64,000 nt of DNA from Neelides folsomi (lineage: Eukaryota > Arthropoda > Collembola > Neelipleona > Neelidae): assembly GCA_034687125.1 (NCBI GenBank), contig JAQGBZ010000149.1, positions 81,860-145,859 on the forward strand, in the 5' to 3' direction. This document shows, piece by piece, positions 25,901 through 37,493 of the stretch. Made by a program: the position numbers and the translations under genes. Below the pieces are notes generated by a model, which did no database searches, was not told where the DNA came from, and was given only the letters and a program-made list of their open reading frames with translations. Every line of letters starts with the position of its first letter. The first letter of the stretch is position 1.

Positions 25901-26438
25901 ACTTTGATTATATCATAAAGCAACAATTTTAAAGGTATATCCCATATCACATTTGTTTAAACACTTACAACTTCCCTAATGATTCCTCTCACCGTAAGTT
26001 TTTATAATAGTAGATACATGATTTACGCACAATATATTTCCTACCTATCTATGAATGAATGCCGTTAAGAGGTATTTAAATACGTATAATTAATTAAATT
26101 GATATTTCACTCTTTTTACATAGGTAATTAATTAAAAAGCCAAACTTTGTGACCAATTTGACATCATTAATGAAAAATTCTGCCTTCTTGCTCTTTTCAA
26201 ATTTCTAAACTATGCATCTTTTGCTTTTTAATGATGAATAACATTTAAGTATGTATTTTAATGTTTGACTCTGTCGATCCTTGTGAAAAGGATGAAAATC
26301 GAAAGTTTGAAAACTTTCTTCAAAAGTTTAATATTAGCTAATAAAAAACACCTTTTGAGTGTTCAAGTTTGGAATCACAAATTGTTACATCTTAAAATAA
26401 ATCGATGTTAAAACTAAATGTACGCGGTCTTGAACTGA
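22990..26438. other. Gene-free AT-rich intergenic region
   Basis: About 3.4 kb between the LC3 upstream flank and the 3' end of the FAM20C-type gene. The first ~200 bp are less AT-rich and may belong to the LC3 promoter. Otherwise I see only short uninformative frames and a local tandem duplication near 24146-24192. Confidence 0.55.
24146..24192. repeat. Local duplication of CAATCTGTATTATA
   Basis: The 14-mer CAATCTGTATTATA occurs twice within about 45 bp, with CAACAATCAA between, suggesting a recent local tandem duplication. No function is implied. Confidence 0.6.
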
Positions 26439-29400
26439 TTAGAATGAATCGTCAATGATGATTTCGTCGACGCTTTGCTCTGCACTCCCTCCAGTTGCAG
26501 TTTCCTTTCTCTGCTGAACACACTGGCGAACCGTTTTGAGGATGATATTCACACGGCGGTCGATGGCCCTGAAGTGTGGCTCCCATAAAATTGGGTCGAG
26601 GGGATCATGACTTAGAGATTTTTTCAAAGCGTCGCTCAGGTGCTCTGGCCCATTTTGAAATCTAAAAAAGAACAAAATGATTAATATTTTGTAATAAACC
26701 CACAAAAACTTCAATTGTAAAACCACAGTTTTTATCTTTGAATAAAGATTGAAACATAAACATGGATACATTAAACATTATTTCTTTCAAAGTTGGGATC
26801 AAAAATATTTTTTAAAATTCTTTGAACAATGGACTCAATAAACGACAAACACTTGAAATTGCCAAAATTGTACTCGGAAGAAGATTTTCCCTACGAAGTA
26901 ACTACTCTTGCAGATAATTATTATATTGATTGATGATGAACGGATAGCATATAATAAAAACTAATTATAACATAATTTAATATTTCAGCCGAAATCAACA
27001 AGAGAGAATTTCGAGATTTTCCTTCAACAGTCTGGAGTGAATGAATTGCTCTTGGATGTGCTAACAGCACTTCATTGTAAAGGAGAAAAGCCAGACAATC
27101 CTGTTGATTTCATCCGTGAGTTTATGCGGAAAACTTCTCCTTCCAGAAAAGAAGATCTTGATTCAATCATCGATTCGCTCAAGAAAACCCTCTTGGAAGA
27201 AGAAGTAAATGTAATAAACTACAATTTGCATCTAATTGACCCATTTTACTAATTAATTAATCTCGACTTCTTATACCTACTCGAAATTTAATCAATAGCT
27301 ATAAGAGATATATTACAATAATTGTATTTTTAATAGAATATTTCACTGACCGAAGAACTGAACAGGGAAAGGGAAAGATACGCTGCCTTGAAATTACAAG
27401 TTCAAAACATTGTTTCAAATCTCCAAGCTCCAGAGATTCAAAATGATGGCGAGCCAATGACAAAAAATATGCATATAACTTATGACGGAGCTAAATAAAT
27501 AATTAGGTATAGAGACTGCTATTCAATTAGGCTCCTAAACGTTATAGAATAAAATGGCGTGTTAAAACAAAAAATATACTTTTCTTTTCATAATAAATTC
27601 AAAGGAGCTAAAATAAGGTCGAATTTAGTTTTGGTAGAGTGAGTCAGAAAAGATAAAACTTACTTTACAAACTTTTCAAGCGTAGATTTCCTAATGATGC
27701 AACATTGGTAAAGTGGGGCCAAAATAGAGATCTCATCGTGCCGTGGTCTTCCGAAAGCTCGCCCATGATCCAGATGAATGAGAAAAGTGTCATTCCCAAA
27801 CATCTTAAAAGTCTCGTAGTGATGACGGTCCATGTTCCCCATGAGGAAGTCAAAGACTGCCATGTCGACGATGTCAAGGAGCCGTCGGCCCCGATCGTAC
27901 GGCGGAGTTGATCTTATAAGGTCACAATAGTCGGAGTCAACTTCCCATTGTGCCTTTCTCCTCTTATGGTATGAACGTCTCCACGGATGTCTCCACACTT
28001 TTCTCGAGGCAGCATCTGAAACATTTAATTAACAAACATTAAATCCAGTCGATTTATTAAGCCAAAAATTACATCGAATCCTAAAGATTTAACTAACATT
28101 AAGAACATTTAACATTCATTTTAATTTATATTTCAATTCAAATGCTCCTTGCCTAGAAAAACGAACTAAAACAAAAAAGAATCTAAACTAGATAATATTT
28201 TATATAATTTTAATATTTAATTAAAAATAACGGCATCATTTACTGGTTAAGATGAACATATCAAAAATTCTAGTTTTTAAAATGACAATCAAATGACCTT
28301 TGGGAGGGAGGAAGGCGGCAAAGGAGCCTTCCAAAGTATCAGGATTTCCACAAATAGCATGGGAAGTGTCGCAGTAGTAGGAGCATTTCCCGTGGAAGCA
28401 AATATTCCCAGCTGGTGAGACGAAGAATGTGTGAAGTAGCTGCCCTTCAGCCAACGGGTAAATCTCCGAAGAAATATTGAGCAAACGCCCTACGACTGGA
28501 GGAGCTCTGAAACGATACCATAAATCAGATAAGACCGTTATCAAAAAGAAATTGAAATTATTCATCTCGTCCTGATAAACTGTACCTTCGGAATCCGAGG
28601 ACCCGGTCCAAGTGAAAAGCAGCAATCTCAGCGTTATGGCGTTCAAAGTCAGTGAAGTAGAAGTGATTCGGAAGAGTTTCCTGCTCTCGCCCAAACCTGT
28701 CAAACCAAATGTCATTCATCAAGAGCTGAGAATATTAAAAGAATAATGAAATGAAAAAACGACTTACCGCATGGGCTTGAACATGGCTTGACCATTTGAC
28801 TCAAAATCCATGATGAGTTTCAACTGCGTTCCGCCTTCCTTCTGTTCCAAATGGATGATTTCTTCAGTCGCCATGGCACGGAGGAGTCCCTCAATGATCC
28901 CATCCTTGTCACTATACATCTCCTGCTTTCGTATCAAGAGTTGAAAGCGTTCAAAGTACGTCAGGTTCGGTTTCGACCTAAAATCAAAAATCTCAATGAA
29001 TTCCACCATTTAAACTTCTTCGCAAATTATATAGTTCATAAACTTCATAAATCCAAATTATAAAAACATTTATGCTCCTCAGTTTAGGGGTTATCCCCTA
29101 AACTGAGGAAAATATTGTTTCAATTAAACGATAATTACTTTTTTGATTCATTTCTTGAGTATATAAAGGGGGAAAATGCCAGACATCATGTCATGAACTT
29201 GCATGGTTATTAAAGAAAAGTTGACTCAAACTTAATTTCCTCATTCTAATGCACAAGAGAAAAACAGGAACTTTTGGTTCGTAATTCATTTTGATCAGAT
29301 CTTGGTGAACTCTCTGTGTATTATTTCAAAGATCAGCCCTGTCCTCGCTTATCTCAATTTCCCATTCAATGCACTCGGCTCGCTTTTTGAGTCGAATTGA

Positions 29401-32400
29401 ATTGGGAAGCCGTATGAGAACGGGTTAACAGAAATTGACTATAATATTTCCTTGGATGATTGACGTTTCACGGTACGTCGTACCGTCGGAGATGAGTTGA
29501 TAATAATGATGAGAGGGAGCTTTTATTATCATAGGTATAACACTCAATCCTTTTTGGTTGAGCTTCACCTACGATTTTGATGTTTTCAAATTATATCGTC
29601 ATTATCTGTAATAAGATCCTCTGGAACCTGTTAGGTTTAAACTGCCTCATGGGCTTTACTCGAGCTCTAATAAGGGAAATTGTTCCTTTGAATAATAATG
29701 AGTGGGCAGGAGTATGGAAAAATTGACAATGACCCTTTGACACGAACTTGTATTCATCTTCCTTTGAGTGTCATTTATCTCAATATTGAGTCTGATTTAC
29801 AACCTTCATTCATTGAAGGGAAGGCGGAGACCTCTGAGGTTAATGCGGCATTCGAAATTCAAACCTGGTACTAAGAGTTGACATTAATTTCAATTCTAGT
29901 GAACAGGAAAAGAAAATGAAAATTCACTTCACAGCATTAAAGAATTTTCTGGTGAATGTGAATGAATGAAGCAGAGGGCTCATCGTGTGGCAAGTCCACT
30001 ATTAACATTATATCTAACTATCCATCTTTTGCCAACGACTACTATAATACTCGTATATATGAACATTGTATAGTAATACAATGTATTAAATATATTAAAC
30101 TAGAAGTATCAAAGTACAAAACTTAATATTCAATGCGAGTAAGCATCCAGACAATCCTCCAATAGGGTTGGGAGGAAGGACGAGAAATAAAATAAAGCTA
30201 AATAACAACAAAGCTCCCGATTTATGTCTTAATAAATTCGATGATGAGAATCGAAACACGCCATCACTACCGGGTCTTTTAAGCCGACCTTAAATAAAGG
30301 AGGGTTGTAATATGAAAACTAACTGTGCATTGGAAGAGAAGAAGAGATCCATCAAGAAGCCCATTAATGTCTATAAGGCCACCCAGGAGCCAAAGATTCA
30401 AGAAAGAAGTTCGACCCTCTCACTTCAAAGTTCGAAAAGAGGAATCGCCCCTAATTCCCCCATTATTCATCCCAAAGTCAAGAAAGAGATGGAAAAGCTA
30501 TTAGAAAAACCCAAAGTGCAGTAATTTACGAACAAGATCCAATTCATGGCGAAGAATTATATGAATCGATTGAAAAAGTGAAAAAAAGTCTTTTAACCAA
30601 AGATTAAATTGCATATTGCATAAGACAAAAAACTGCATTTTTTTGAGTAAGTTTTTGGGGGAGAATTGGAGAAGACACGAGAGAGAGTCCGTCGGACTAA
30701 GTGGAAATTGAGAGGAAGTGATCCGGAATGGAATCCGAGTGAAAAACTTTATGTTCCTTATCCAATTATTTATCCGAACTTGTATTGATGTTTTATTGAC
30801 CCCTAACAAATTCGGAGAGAAAAACAACCAAGGAGTTCCCAACAGTCGAATTATCTCAATTTGCCTGAAGTACCCTCATTATGAGTAAGATATCACATTA
30901 AACTTCCATTACTCTCGCTTCCTTTGAAAGAAAGGAAGAGGAAACCCATTGTCATTAATTATACGAGGGGCTCTTTGTAAATCACACTTTCTTCCGCTCC
31001 GCCCAAACACTCAAGACTAATTAAATTGAATAAAATTATCGTGGCCTTTTCAATCCACAAATTCTCGGATGTCATTAAACATACGTTTTGTCCATTAAAA
31101 ATAAAACCTTGTCATTTAAAATTCTCATCGTAAAGCCGCAATTAACAAAAGCGGTAGTTGAATAAGACAATTTTATTCAAATGAGCTTAAGATAAAATTA
31201 ATTGTGCAAAAATATTCGAAATAAAAGATCGATCTCTCATGAGAATAAAAACTTTGAATGTTCAGACATTTTTTAAATTGTAATAAAAGTAAGTTCAACA
31301 AGTTGAACGCACTGAAATTTAAAAATCACTATGTCCTCATAATCACAATATTCATGAGATTGTACATAATTTATTATGAAAATGATACATTTGAAAAAAT
31401 TTATACGAGTTTGGTTTTTCCTCCTCAACCTTATGAACTTGCGATGTTTTGATATGAAATGATTTATCAACACAAAATTGCTACCCACGAATAATATAAC
31501 ATTTATATTGAAATGATAATAATTTATTGTTAACCTACCCCAAATGCATGAAGTATATGAACACAATTAAATAAAAGTAATTACATCCTGAAAAGTTCAA
31601 AATTTATGAAAACCAAACGAGAGCAACTTTTTATTTGTGAGAAAACCAAAACATAGTCGTTATGTTGAACAAAACTATTTCTCATTTAATTACAATATAA
31701 TACTCTAAATTGAGATGTAAAGAGTAAATGCATCGTATGATATATGATTTATATATTTGCTTGATATTATAAGCAATGATTAAACTTATAAAAAAGCTTG
31801 TTATTATCATTGCCAATCCCCCTTCATTCCCTTTCTTCCATTAAAGTTTACATCCGGGAGGTATACGGAATAATGTAATCATCTGAATATAAATAAGGCT
31901 TATTTTAAAATTCATTTTCTTGACTTTACAACTAAACATTTTCTTCTTGAAGCAATATTGTTCCTTGCGATTAAGAACTTTTAAACCATTTCAAAATACC
32001 TATTCAAGAAATCTATTTTACTACTTTACATAATTACACTTAAAAAAGTATGCCACATTTGAAGTTAAATTGAGCAAAGCGAATACCAATAAGTTTTTTA
32101 TATTCAAAACAACTCCTTTTAAGAATGTATCTTTTAGAATAAATATAAATACATACTATGTATTTCAATCAAGACATCAAAAAGAAATAATGTAACTCAA
32201 ACAAGGTCTGTATTGACATAACGTGAAAAGGGTAAAAAATGTTGACGGAAGTGCTTATATAATCAAACTCTGAGAATTGAGTTGTAGCACAAAAAACAAC
32301 TCGTGGCTTAAGACTTTAAAAAGAATTTAAATTGTGCTATTGCTGAACTCATGAGTTGGTCATTTTTTAACCATATCAAATGAATTTATAAAAGTACCTA

Positions 32401-35400
32401 CAAATACCTATAAATACCATAATAATAAATAAGTATGTTAAATAAAGTGTACATAACTTAAGTACCTTACATATGGTAGTTAAATTCGACAAAAAGCTAC
32501 TAGATTTAAACCTCTAACTTTGAATAAAAACTTTTCCATTGCGCTACCATAATTACATTCATAGGATTGGCCCTTGCCTCCTCATTTATGACTCATTAAT
32601 TCTGTATTATTCCAAATTAGTAACAACTTTTAGGGTGAAAATAATTAATCAATGATGCATTTTTAGCTATATAAACATTTTAAATTGCTCATTCTAAGAT
32701 ATTTGTTTAAACAAACAAAAATCAACCAACGCTTGAACAAATGAGTCTCATTGTCAGTTAGAAACTCATAAATGATAAATTAAGGAATATATTAAAAAAT
32801 GAATAATATTATTTTAAATCCAACTGATAACAGCTATATCAATTTTGATGAATGAAATGAAACGAACACACAAGTTGAAGATAGTAAAAAGTGAATTATG
32901 AAGACTGTTTATTCCTTGATAACTTCATTGCATCATCCCATCAAATCCAATTCCATAAGAAAAGAAAAACAAACTCCTTCAAGTGCACATTTTTCAAGTG
33001 TTAAATAAAAGTTTATGCTTTAGAATCTCCCATATCATATTTGACTTATTGTGACGGTCATATAAGCCTCTCCCAAGGAGCGTATAACTCCATATTATAA
33101 ATATAAGGAGTAAAGAGACAGACAGACATTGTAAAAGTCGAGCGCGGAGACCTTTGGTAAATAAAGAAAGAAAAGTTGATTTCTCCCATTCAACGACTCT
33201 CCCTCTCCATCATCTCCCATAAAGTCGAAGGGGGGAATTTGTACATCGTGGATCAATACACCTCAAAAAATGATTTTAAGTAGGAGAGATAAGGAAGTAG
33301 TAGTGCGGGTAAATGGGTTCCCTCTCAGCGGATCCGCCAGTTCGGATATATGGCTCTCAAGTCTCCCATCTGCTGCTTTGTGACATTTGAGAACCTTGCC
33401 CATTCGATGGATGATCTTGAAAGGAATCCTGAGAAGATTACTTTATTCAGCCGCCAGAACTCTCCTTATTCATGTTTAAGGAGTAGAAAATCGAAAGGGC
33501 TTATCCTTCCCGTCGCTCTCCACCCAGGAAACCCCTCATCATCTTCCCTTGATTAAAAACACATTTATTGAACCTCGAGGCTTCAAACCCTACTCGATTA
33601 TTCACCACATCCATTTTTGAGCTAACGAGGTAAACTTTAATAATATTACAACATACTATAGGTATGCCATGATGTTTAAGTCTCAGCTAAAGTGTTCAAG
33701 GAATAATGAAAATAATCAAATTACTTCTGCTAAATTGATGATCAAACAATATTTGAACTCCTTAATAGGGAAACTTCAAAAGCAAACAAATTTTCAATTT
33801 AGCCCTATCAGTAATCCATTCCTCTAACATAAAAAGCACATATCCGGATTCCATTGTTGCCTTCCTCCTTGCGAATTAAGTATTCAATGTAAATAAGCTT
33901 TCGCAATCAGTATTTGCATCTTGAGATAAGAAATAATTGAAACTTGAAACGGTCTCGAAAACCATCAATCAATAAAGTAAAGAATAATTAAAACTAATAG
34001 GCATCGGTGTAACATAACATATCAGTCAGTGTAAGTATGATATATTGTATCTTGTATCAGTATTTCAGTATCATGAATGACATATCAGAACATTATTAAA
34101 AATAAGTCATATCTTAGACTTATTATTTTACCAATATTAATGATATTATGTAACATGTAGCTTGGATAGACAGAAAATGGGCGGTGAGTAACATAACTAA
34201 TAAAATGATAGTGTGAGAACTCGTAGATGTAATATTATATGGAAGGTTGAAAAGACATGATTTAAATTCAACCTCCGCCCTTTAATGTGTCTTCTTTTCC
34301 ACCGGCATAACGGAAAAGGGGGGATAATGTTCGAAAAAAGAAGGAAGATCAAAGGATATTATTGAAGAGATCCAAAGATTGTAACTTGTATCAAAAAGGT
34401 CCAATGTCTGTAATCTCTATAATGATAATGCTAAAGGGTTCATCGCCGTAGCCTCAAGGCTTCCTTTAATGAAAGCTCATCAATGGAAAGCTCATTTCAT
34501 TTCCCAAGAAATGGGAAACTCCACAGCGATGTCAGAGATTTTTTCCCCAATCTCCTAACAATTCCATCGGTTCAAATGAGAGGGAAAACTCCGCCTTTGC
34601 CAGTGGAAAAGGAAAGAAAGGGAAAGAGTTTCCCAAACTTTGTGCTTTTCCCTCCCAATCACATCTCTAATTCTGATTTTGTCCAGTTTTCATTCCGCCC
34701 TCCGAGACTTCCCCTGTATATGGATTTATATCTTCAAGAGAACAGTATACTGGCATACCCTGTATAAAAAGGGAATGGGAGAAATGTATGAAATGAAAGT
34801 TGCTCTCGGTCGTTGCTCCACAAGCACCCTGAAAAATAAATTCCCATCTCCACCTTCGCTCGACCGGGTGAGAGAAGAAGAGAGGAAATGAAGTCGCTCT
34901 TTGCTTTTTCATCTTCATTTTCCATTTCTCAATTCTTCTCCAATTTCCTCTTTGGAAGAGGAAAGCAAAGGAGGAAATCAATAGGTTTTGCAAAAGAGAA
35001 AGTTAATTTGATCTTACGATCCTCTTTATCAGCTCCTTTCATGTCCTCCCCTCCTCTTCTCAATAAAATCTCCCTTTGCTTCTTGCTGTATTTTACAGAC
35101 CCACCAGCTGACTCTCCAATGTCTTCGAAGAAAGCTCTTTATTTAAGTGACTTGGGACCAAAATGACTCGTCTTTCAAAACTCTCCTCCCATAACAGCCC
35201 TAATTGTATTCATGGAACTTTTTCATTACAGAGAATTTCAATTTCAAGGGATAAAAAAGAGATTCACTTCGAATCTCTGTCCCACAAACTCCTTCAATGA
35301 CACATGTGCCGTATGGAGATAAAACGGGTTTAATTATTTTCTCAAAGAAAATAAAACTTTCTTTGCTTCGTCAATCCAAGACATGGAAAATGATAGAAAC

Positions 35401-37443
35401 TTTGAAAGGAAGCGAACAAAGTAAATCTTTCCACAAAAGCTTAATAGCTAACCTTCACAATAACTAAATATTAGCCCTACCTGGAAATCTCTTCAAAGCC
35501 TAAATTTTCAGAAAATCCGATCAAAGAAGTAAAATGAAATGATGCACAATGTATGAATCTAGTAAGAGTAAAAATAAGTAGGAAAGTTGTCAACTTTTGC
35601 CTGTTGGAAATAATTTTAAAAAGACCTTACTGCTATGCAAAAACGGAATTTATCAACTCGCAGTGAATTGGTACACAACTACAGAATGAAGTTTGAATAA
35701 AAAGTAATTTTCAATTTTTGCGACGCAGTTTGGATCAAATGAGATATAATATTGATTAAGATCCAATGACACTCACTATGAAGGGGAGCATAAGATACGT
35801 ATAACGATATCATTATAAAATACTATACAAAAAGTACAGGCTTATAATTTAGACCTTTTCACATCTATTCACACGTAAATAAACAGCCTGAAAAGTTGGA
35901 GTTTATAAAAGATTTTTAAAGTTTCCTTTAATCTCTTTTTGCTTTTGGAATATGAAATTGAAAAAGTAATGTCTTTGTTATCATGATAGAATATTCAACA
36001 CGCCTTAATGGCGAATTGGAAATATGTTTTGACATTTTACGCGTCAAATAAAAATTCAAGGATATCGTTCAAATAAGGTTTTTTAAATTACCATTTCACA
36101 GCTCCCTAGCTTAAAAATTATCTTTCCCCTCTGCGCTCTCAACCAAATGACGATGACTGTAATGGTAATGAAGTAATGATAGATGAGTAAAGTGTGACAT
36201 CGAGGTATGATAAAATCATGCTAGAACTATCAATAGCATAAAAGCTCTTCGATATTCTTCAACTTCTAGACAAAAGATATAATTTAGTCAGAATTCCGAA
36301 CAATGTTTTAAGAAAGCTCGTTATGAAGTGAGAATCCCTTCATTTAAAATTTGGTTCCGCCTTGGCAGAAGATGATCTGAATTCATAAAACCCACGATGA
36401 GGATCATAATCGGATGCAAGAGCCAATTGAAGATGAGTCTGTAATTAGAATGGGTTTATTCTAATGGATCTCTTGGTGACATGACGAGGCTCTTCCAACT
36501 TTCCACCTAGAATCACAATGAGAACACACTTGGTCGAAATGTGATCTCATTCTTGCCCTATTCATTCCCCTCTCATTAACCAACCCAGATATTCCTCAAA
36601 CTCGATCCTCGAGTGAATAATAAATTTATAATGGGGAGATAGGCGAGCGAGGAGCATAAACGAATTCAAGACCAAGTGCTTGAACCATATGGAAATCGAT
36701 GATTTATGTTCAATGTGGAGGGTCAATTAGCATAAAATGGCTAAACTGTTTCACTTACTCAGTCTCAATGCGTAGAACTTCCCCAATAGTAGGGCTGTCC
36801 CGCTCGACGCCATCGAGGATGACGAAACCCTTACCGTTTGGGTCGAGCATAAGGGAGAGGTCAGCGTAGGGATCGAAGGGTTCAATCTCATTTTCTTTAT
36901 CGTCTATTAATTTATTCCCTCCTTTCCTATTAAAATCAAACAAAAAAGATTGATAAATGTAAATTAAATGTTTTTCCTAAAATATTCGAGTAAAAATAAA
37001 GTGTCATCAATATGAAATGATCTTTGAATGTGATGATAAGGTTAAAAAACACATAAATAAAAATTGAAAAATTACTTTTTATAAATAATTTGGCTGATGT
37101 TGCTCGGTTGGGCATAATGTACTTTATCATGTTTAATCCTCGGCTCATCCCGTTGGTGACGAAGGACGAGTTTGGTGGCTGCTATCAATTTGCTATTTGC
37201 ATATTGGTTCTCGGCCGTGTCTCCTCCGCCGAGGATTTTTCCCGGCGTTCCATCGGCCGAACCGGCAGATCCTCCACCTCCAGGCTGAGCTTCATTGCCT
37301 GTTGCGGAAAGTCCGCCGAGTCCGCCGCCGCTTGTAAATTCTCCGTTCGAGTTGATTCGGTAGTGGACGTCAACAATGAGGAGGAGGGTGAGACAAATGA
37401 GGGCCCCTGAGAGGGCAAACCCCAGCCGCTCCTTTAGCTTCAT
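26439..37443 (-). CDS. FAM20C: FAM20C-type Golgi secretory-pathway kinase
   Basis: A FAM20-family kinase; FAM20C phosphorylates secreted proteins at S-x-E motifs in the Golgi lumen. Exons: 37076-37443, 36759-36926, 28768-28977, 28586-28696, 28298-28506, 27664-28015 and 26439-26661, all in phase, giving 546 residues (human FAM20C 584). Residues 8-25 form a type II signal anchor ([18 protein letters not shown]), followed by a Gly-rich stem. Kinase residues are present: Lys246 in AMFKPMR, Glu272 in [14 protein letters not shown], the catalytic-loop Asp418 in GNMDRHHYE, and the metal-binding Asp438 in [11 protein letters not shown]. The 20-residue spacing of the two Asp matches human D458/D478. 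The Cys motif [17 protein letters not shown] is conserved. The donor of the 28298-28506 exon (GTCATT) is weak. Intron 2 is 7.8 kb, and the last intron holds MYCBP. A splice acceptor just upstream of the ATG (exon border 37493) suggests a remote 5'-UTR exon. The nearest alternative is FAM20B, but the sequence blocks fit FAM20C better. Confidence 0.93.
26829..27498 (+). CDS. MYCBP: MYCBP/AMY-1, nested antisense in FAM20C intron
   Basis: c-Myc-binding protein, a small helical protein that binds the c-Myc N-terminus and AKAP proteins. It is also linked to cilia and sperm in animals. Exons 26829-26897, 26989-27204 and 27337-27498 are in phase and give 148 residues (human 103). After an unusual N-terminal extension of about 23 residues comes the core [40 protein letters not shown] and [14 protein letters not shown]. 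It ends in a coiled coil ([20 protein letters not shown]), as in the human protein. The whole CDS lies in the 1002-bp last intron of the FAM20C-type gene on the opposite strand. Candidate poly(A) signal at 27548. The family call rests on the PEKP-like motif and the helical layout. Confidence 0.88.
27548..27553 (+). terminator. Candidate MYCBP poly(A) signal AATAAA
   Basis: Hexamer 50 bp after the MYCBP stop codon, still inside the host intron (which ends at 27663). Its position would keep the nested transcript within the intron. Confidence 0.45.
29076..29109. repeat. Perfect hairpin, 15-bp stem and 4-nt loop
   Basis: TCCTCAGTTTAGGGG, loop TTAT, then its exact reverse complement. The stem has no mismatches and is more GC-rich than its surroundings. 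It lies about 100 bp inside FAM20C intron 2. Possible meanings are a solo palindromic insertion, a structured RNA element, or a dyad protein-binding site. Confidence 0.8.
29471..29485. repeat. 15-bp near-palindrome CGGTACG-T-CGTACCG
   Basis: Two 7-bp arms with exact dyad symmetry around a single T. Such CpG-containing symmetric sites in AT-rich DNA can be dimeric transcription-factor sites. Nothing else supports a function. Confidence 0.55.
30312..30524 (+). CDS. Possible small basic protein, low confidence
   Basis: A 70-codon frame starting at a true ATG ([20 protein letters not shown]) and ending [10 protein letters not shown]. It is Lys-rich, without a signal peptide or Cys pattern. It lies on the plus strand in FAM20C intron 2. 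Its codon pattern looks more coding-like than neighbouring frames, but I recognise no family and see no splice partners or poly(A) signal. It may be a chance frame. Confidence 0.2.
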   Translation: MKTNCALEEKKRSIKKPINVYKATQEPKIQERSSTLSLQSSKRGIAPNSPIIHPKVKKEMEKLLEKPKVQ

Positions 37444-37493
37444 CGGTCTCCTCCGGGCCCTAGTTCTCGATTACACAGCCCCTTCAGGAACAT
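37444..37493 (-). other. FAM20C 5'-UTR segment with upstream splice acceptor
   Basis: On the minus strand, CTACATTCCAG directly precedes ATGTTCCTG, a reasonable acceptor 50 nt before the FAM20C start codon. This would make 37444-37493 the 5'-UTR part of exon 2 of the transcript and place the true first exon further right in the window or beyond. Inference only. Confidence 0.4.

Larger units (their letters stand above)
28978..36758 (-). other. Large intron 2 of the FAM20C-type gene
   Basis: A 7.8-kb intron between the stem-coding exon and the first kinase exon. It contains a perfect hairpin (29076-29109), a GC-containing palindrome (29471-29485), one weak open frame (30312-30524), and a less AT-rich purine/pyrimidine-biased patch at about 34,450-35,170 where frames stay open on both strands. 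No transposon ends found. Intronic enhancers are plausible but unproven. Confidence 0.75.

Noticed and set aside
28236-28715. 159-codon minus-strand frame running through two FAM20C exons
   Set aside because: It reads the 28586-28696 exon in the wrong frame and crosses an intron; the spliced model restores the conserved FAM20 blocks.
34555-34580. GGTTCAAAT motif resembling a tRNA B box
   Set aside because: No matching A box or cloverleaf arms at the right distance; no tRNA gene was found in the window.
37090-37410. Plus-strand frame over FAM20C exon 1
   Set aside because: Antisense shadow of the Gly-rich stem coding sequence; no family features.
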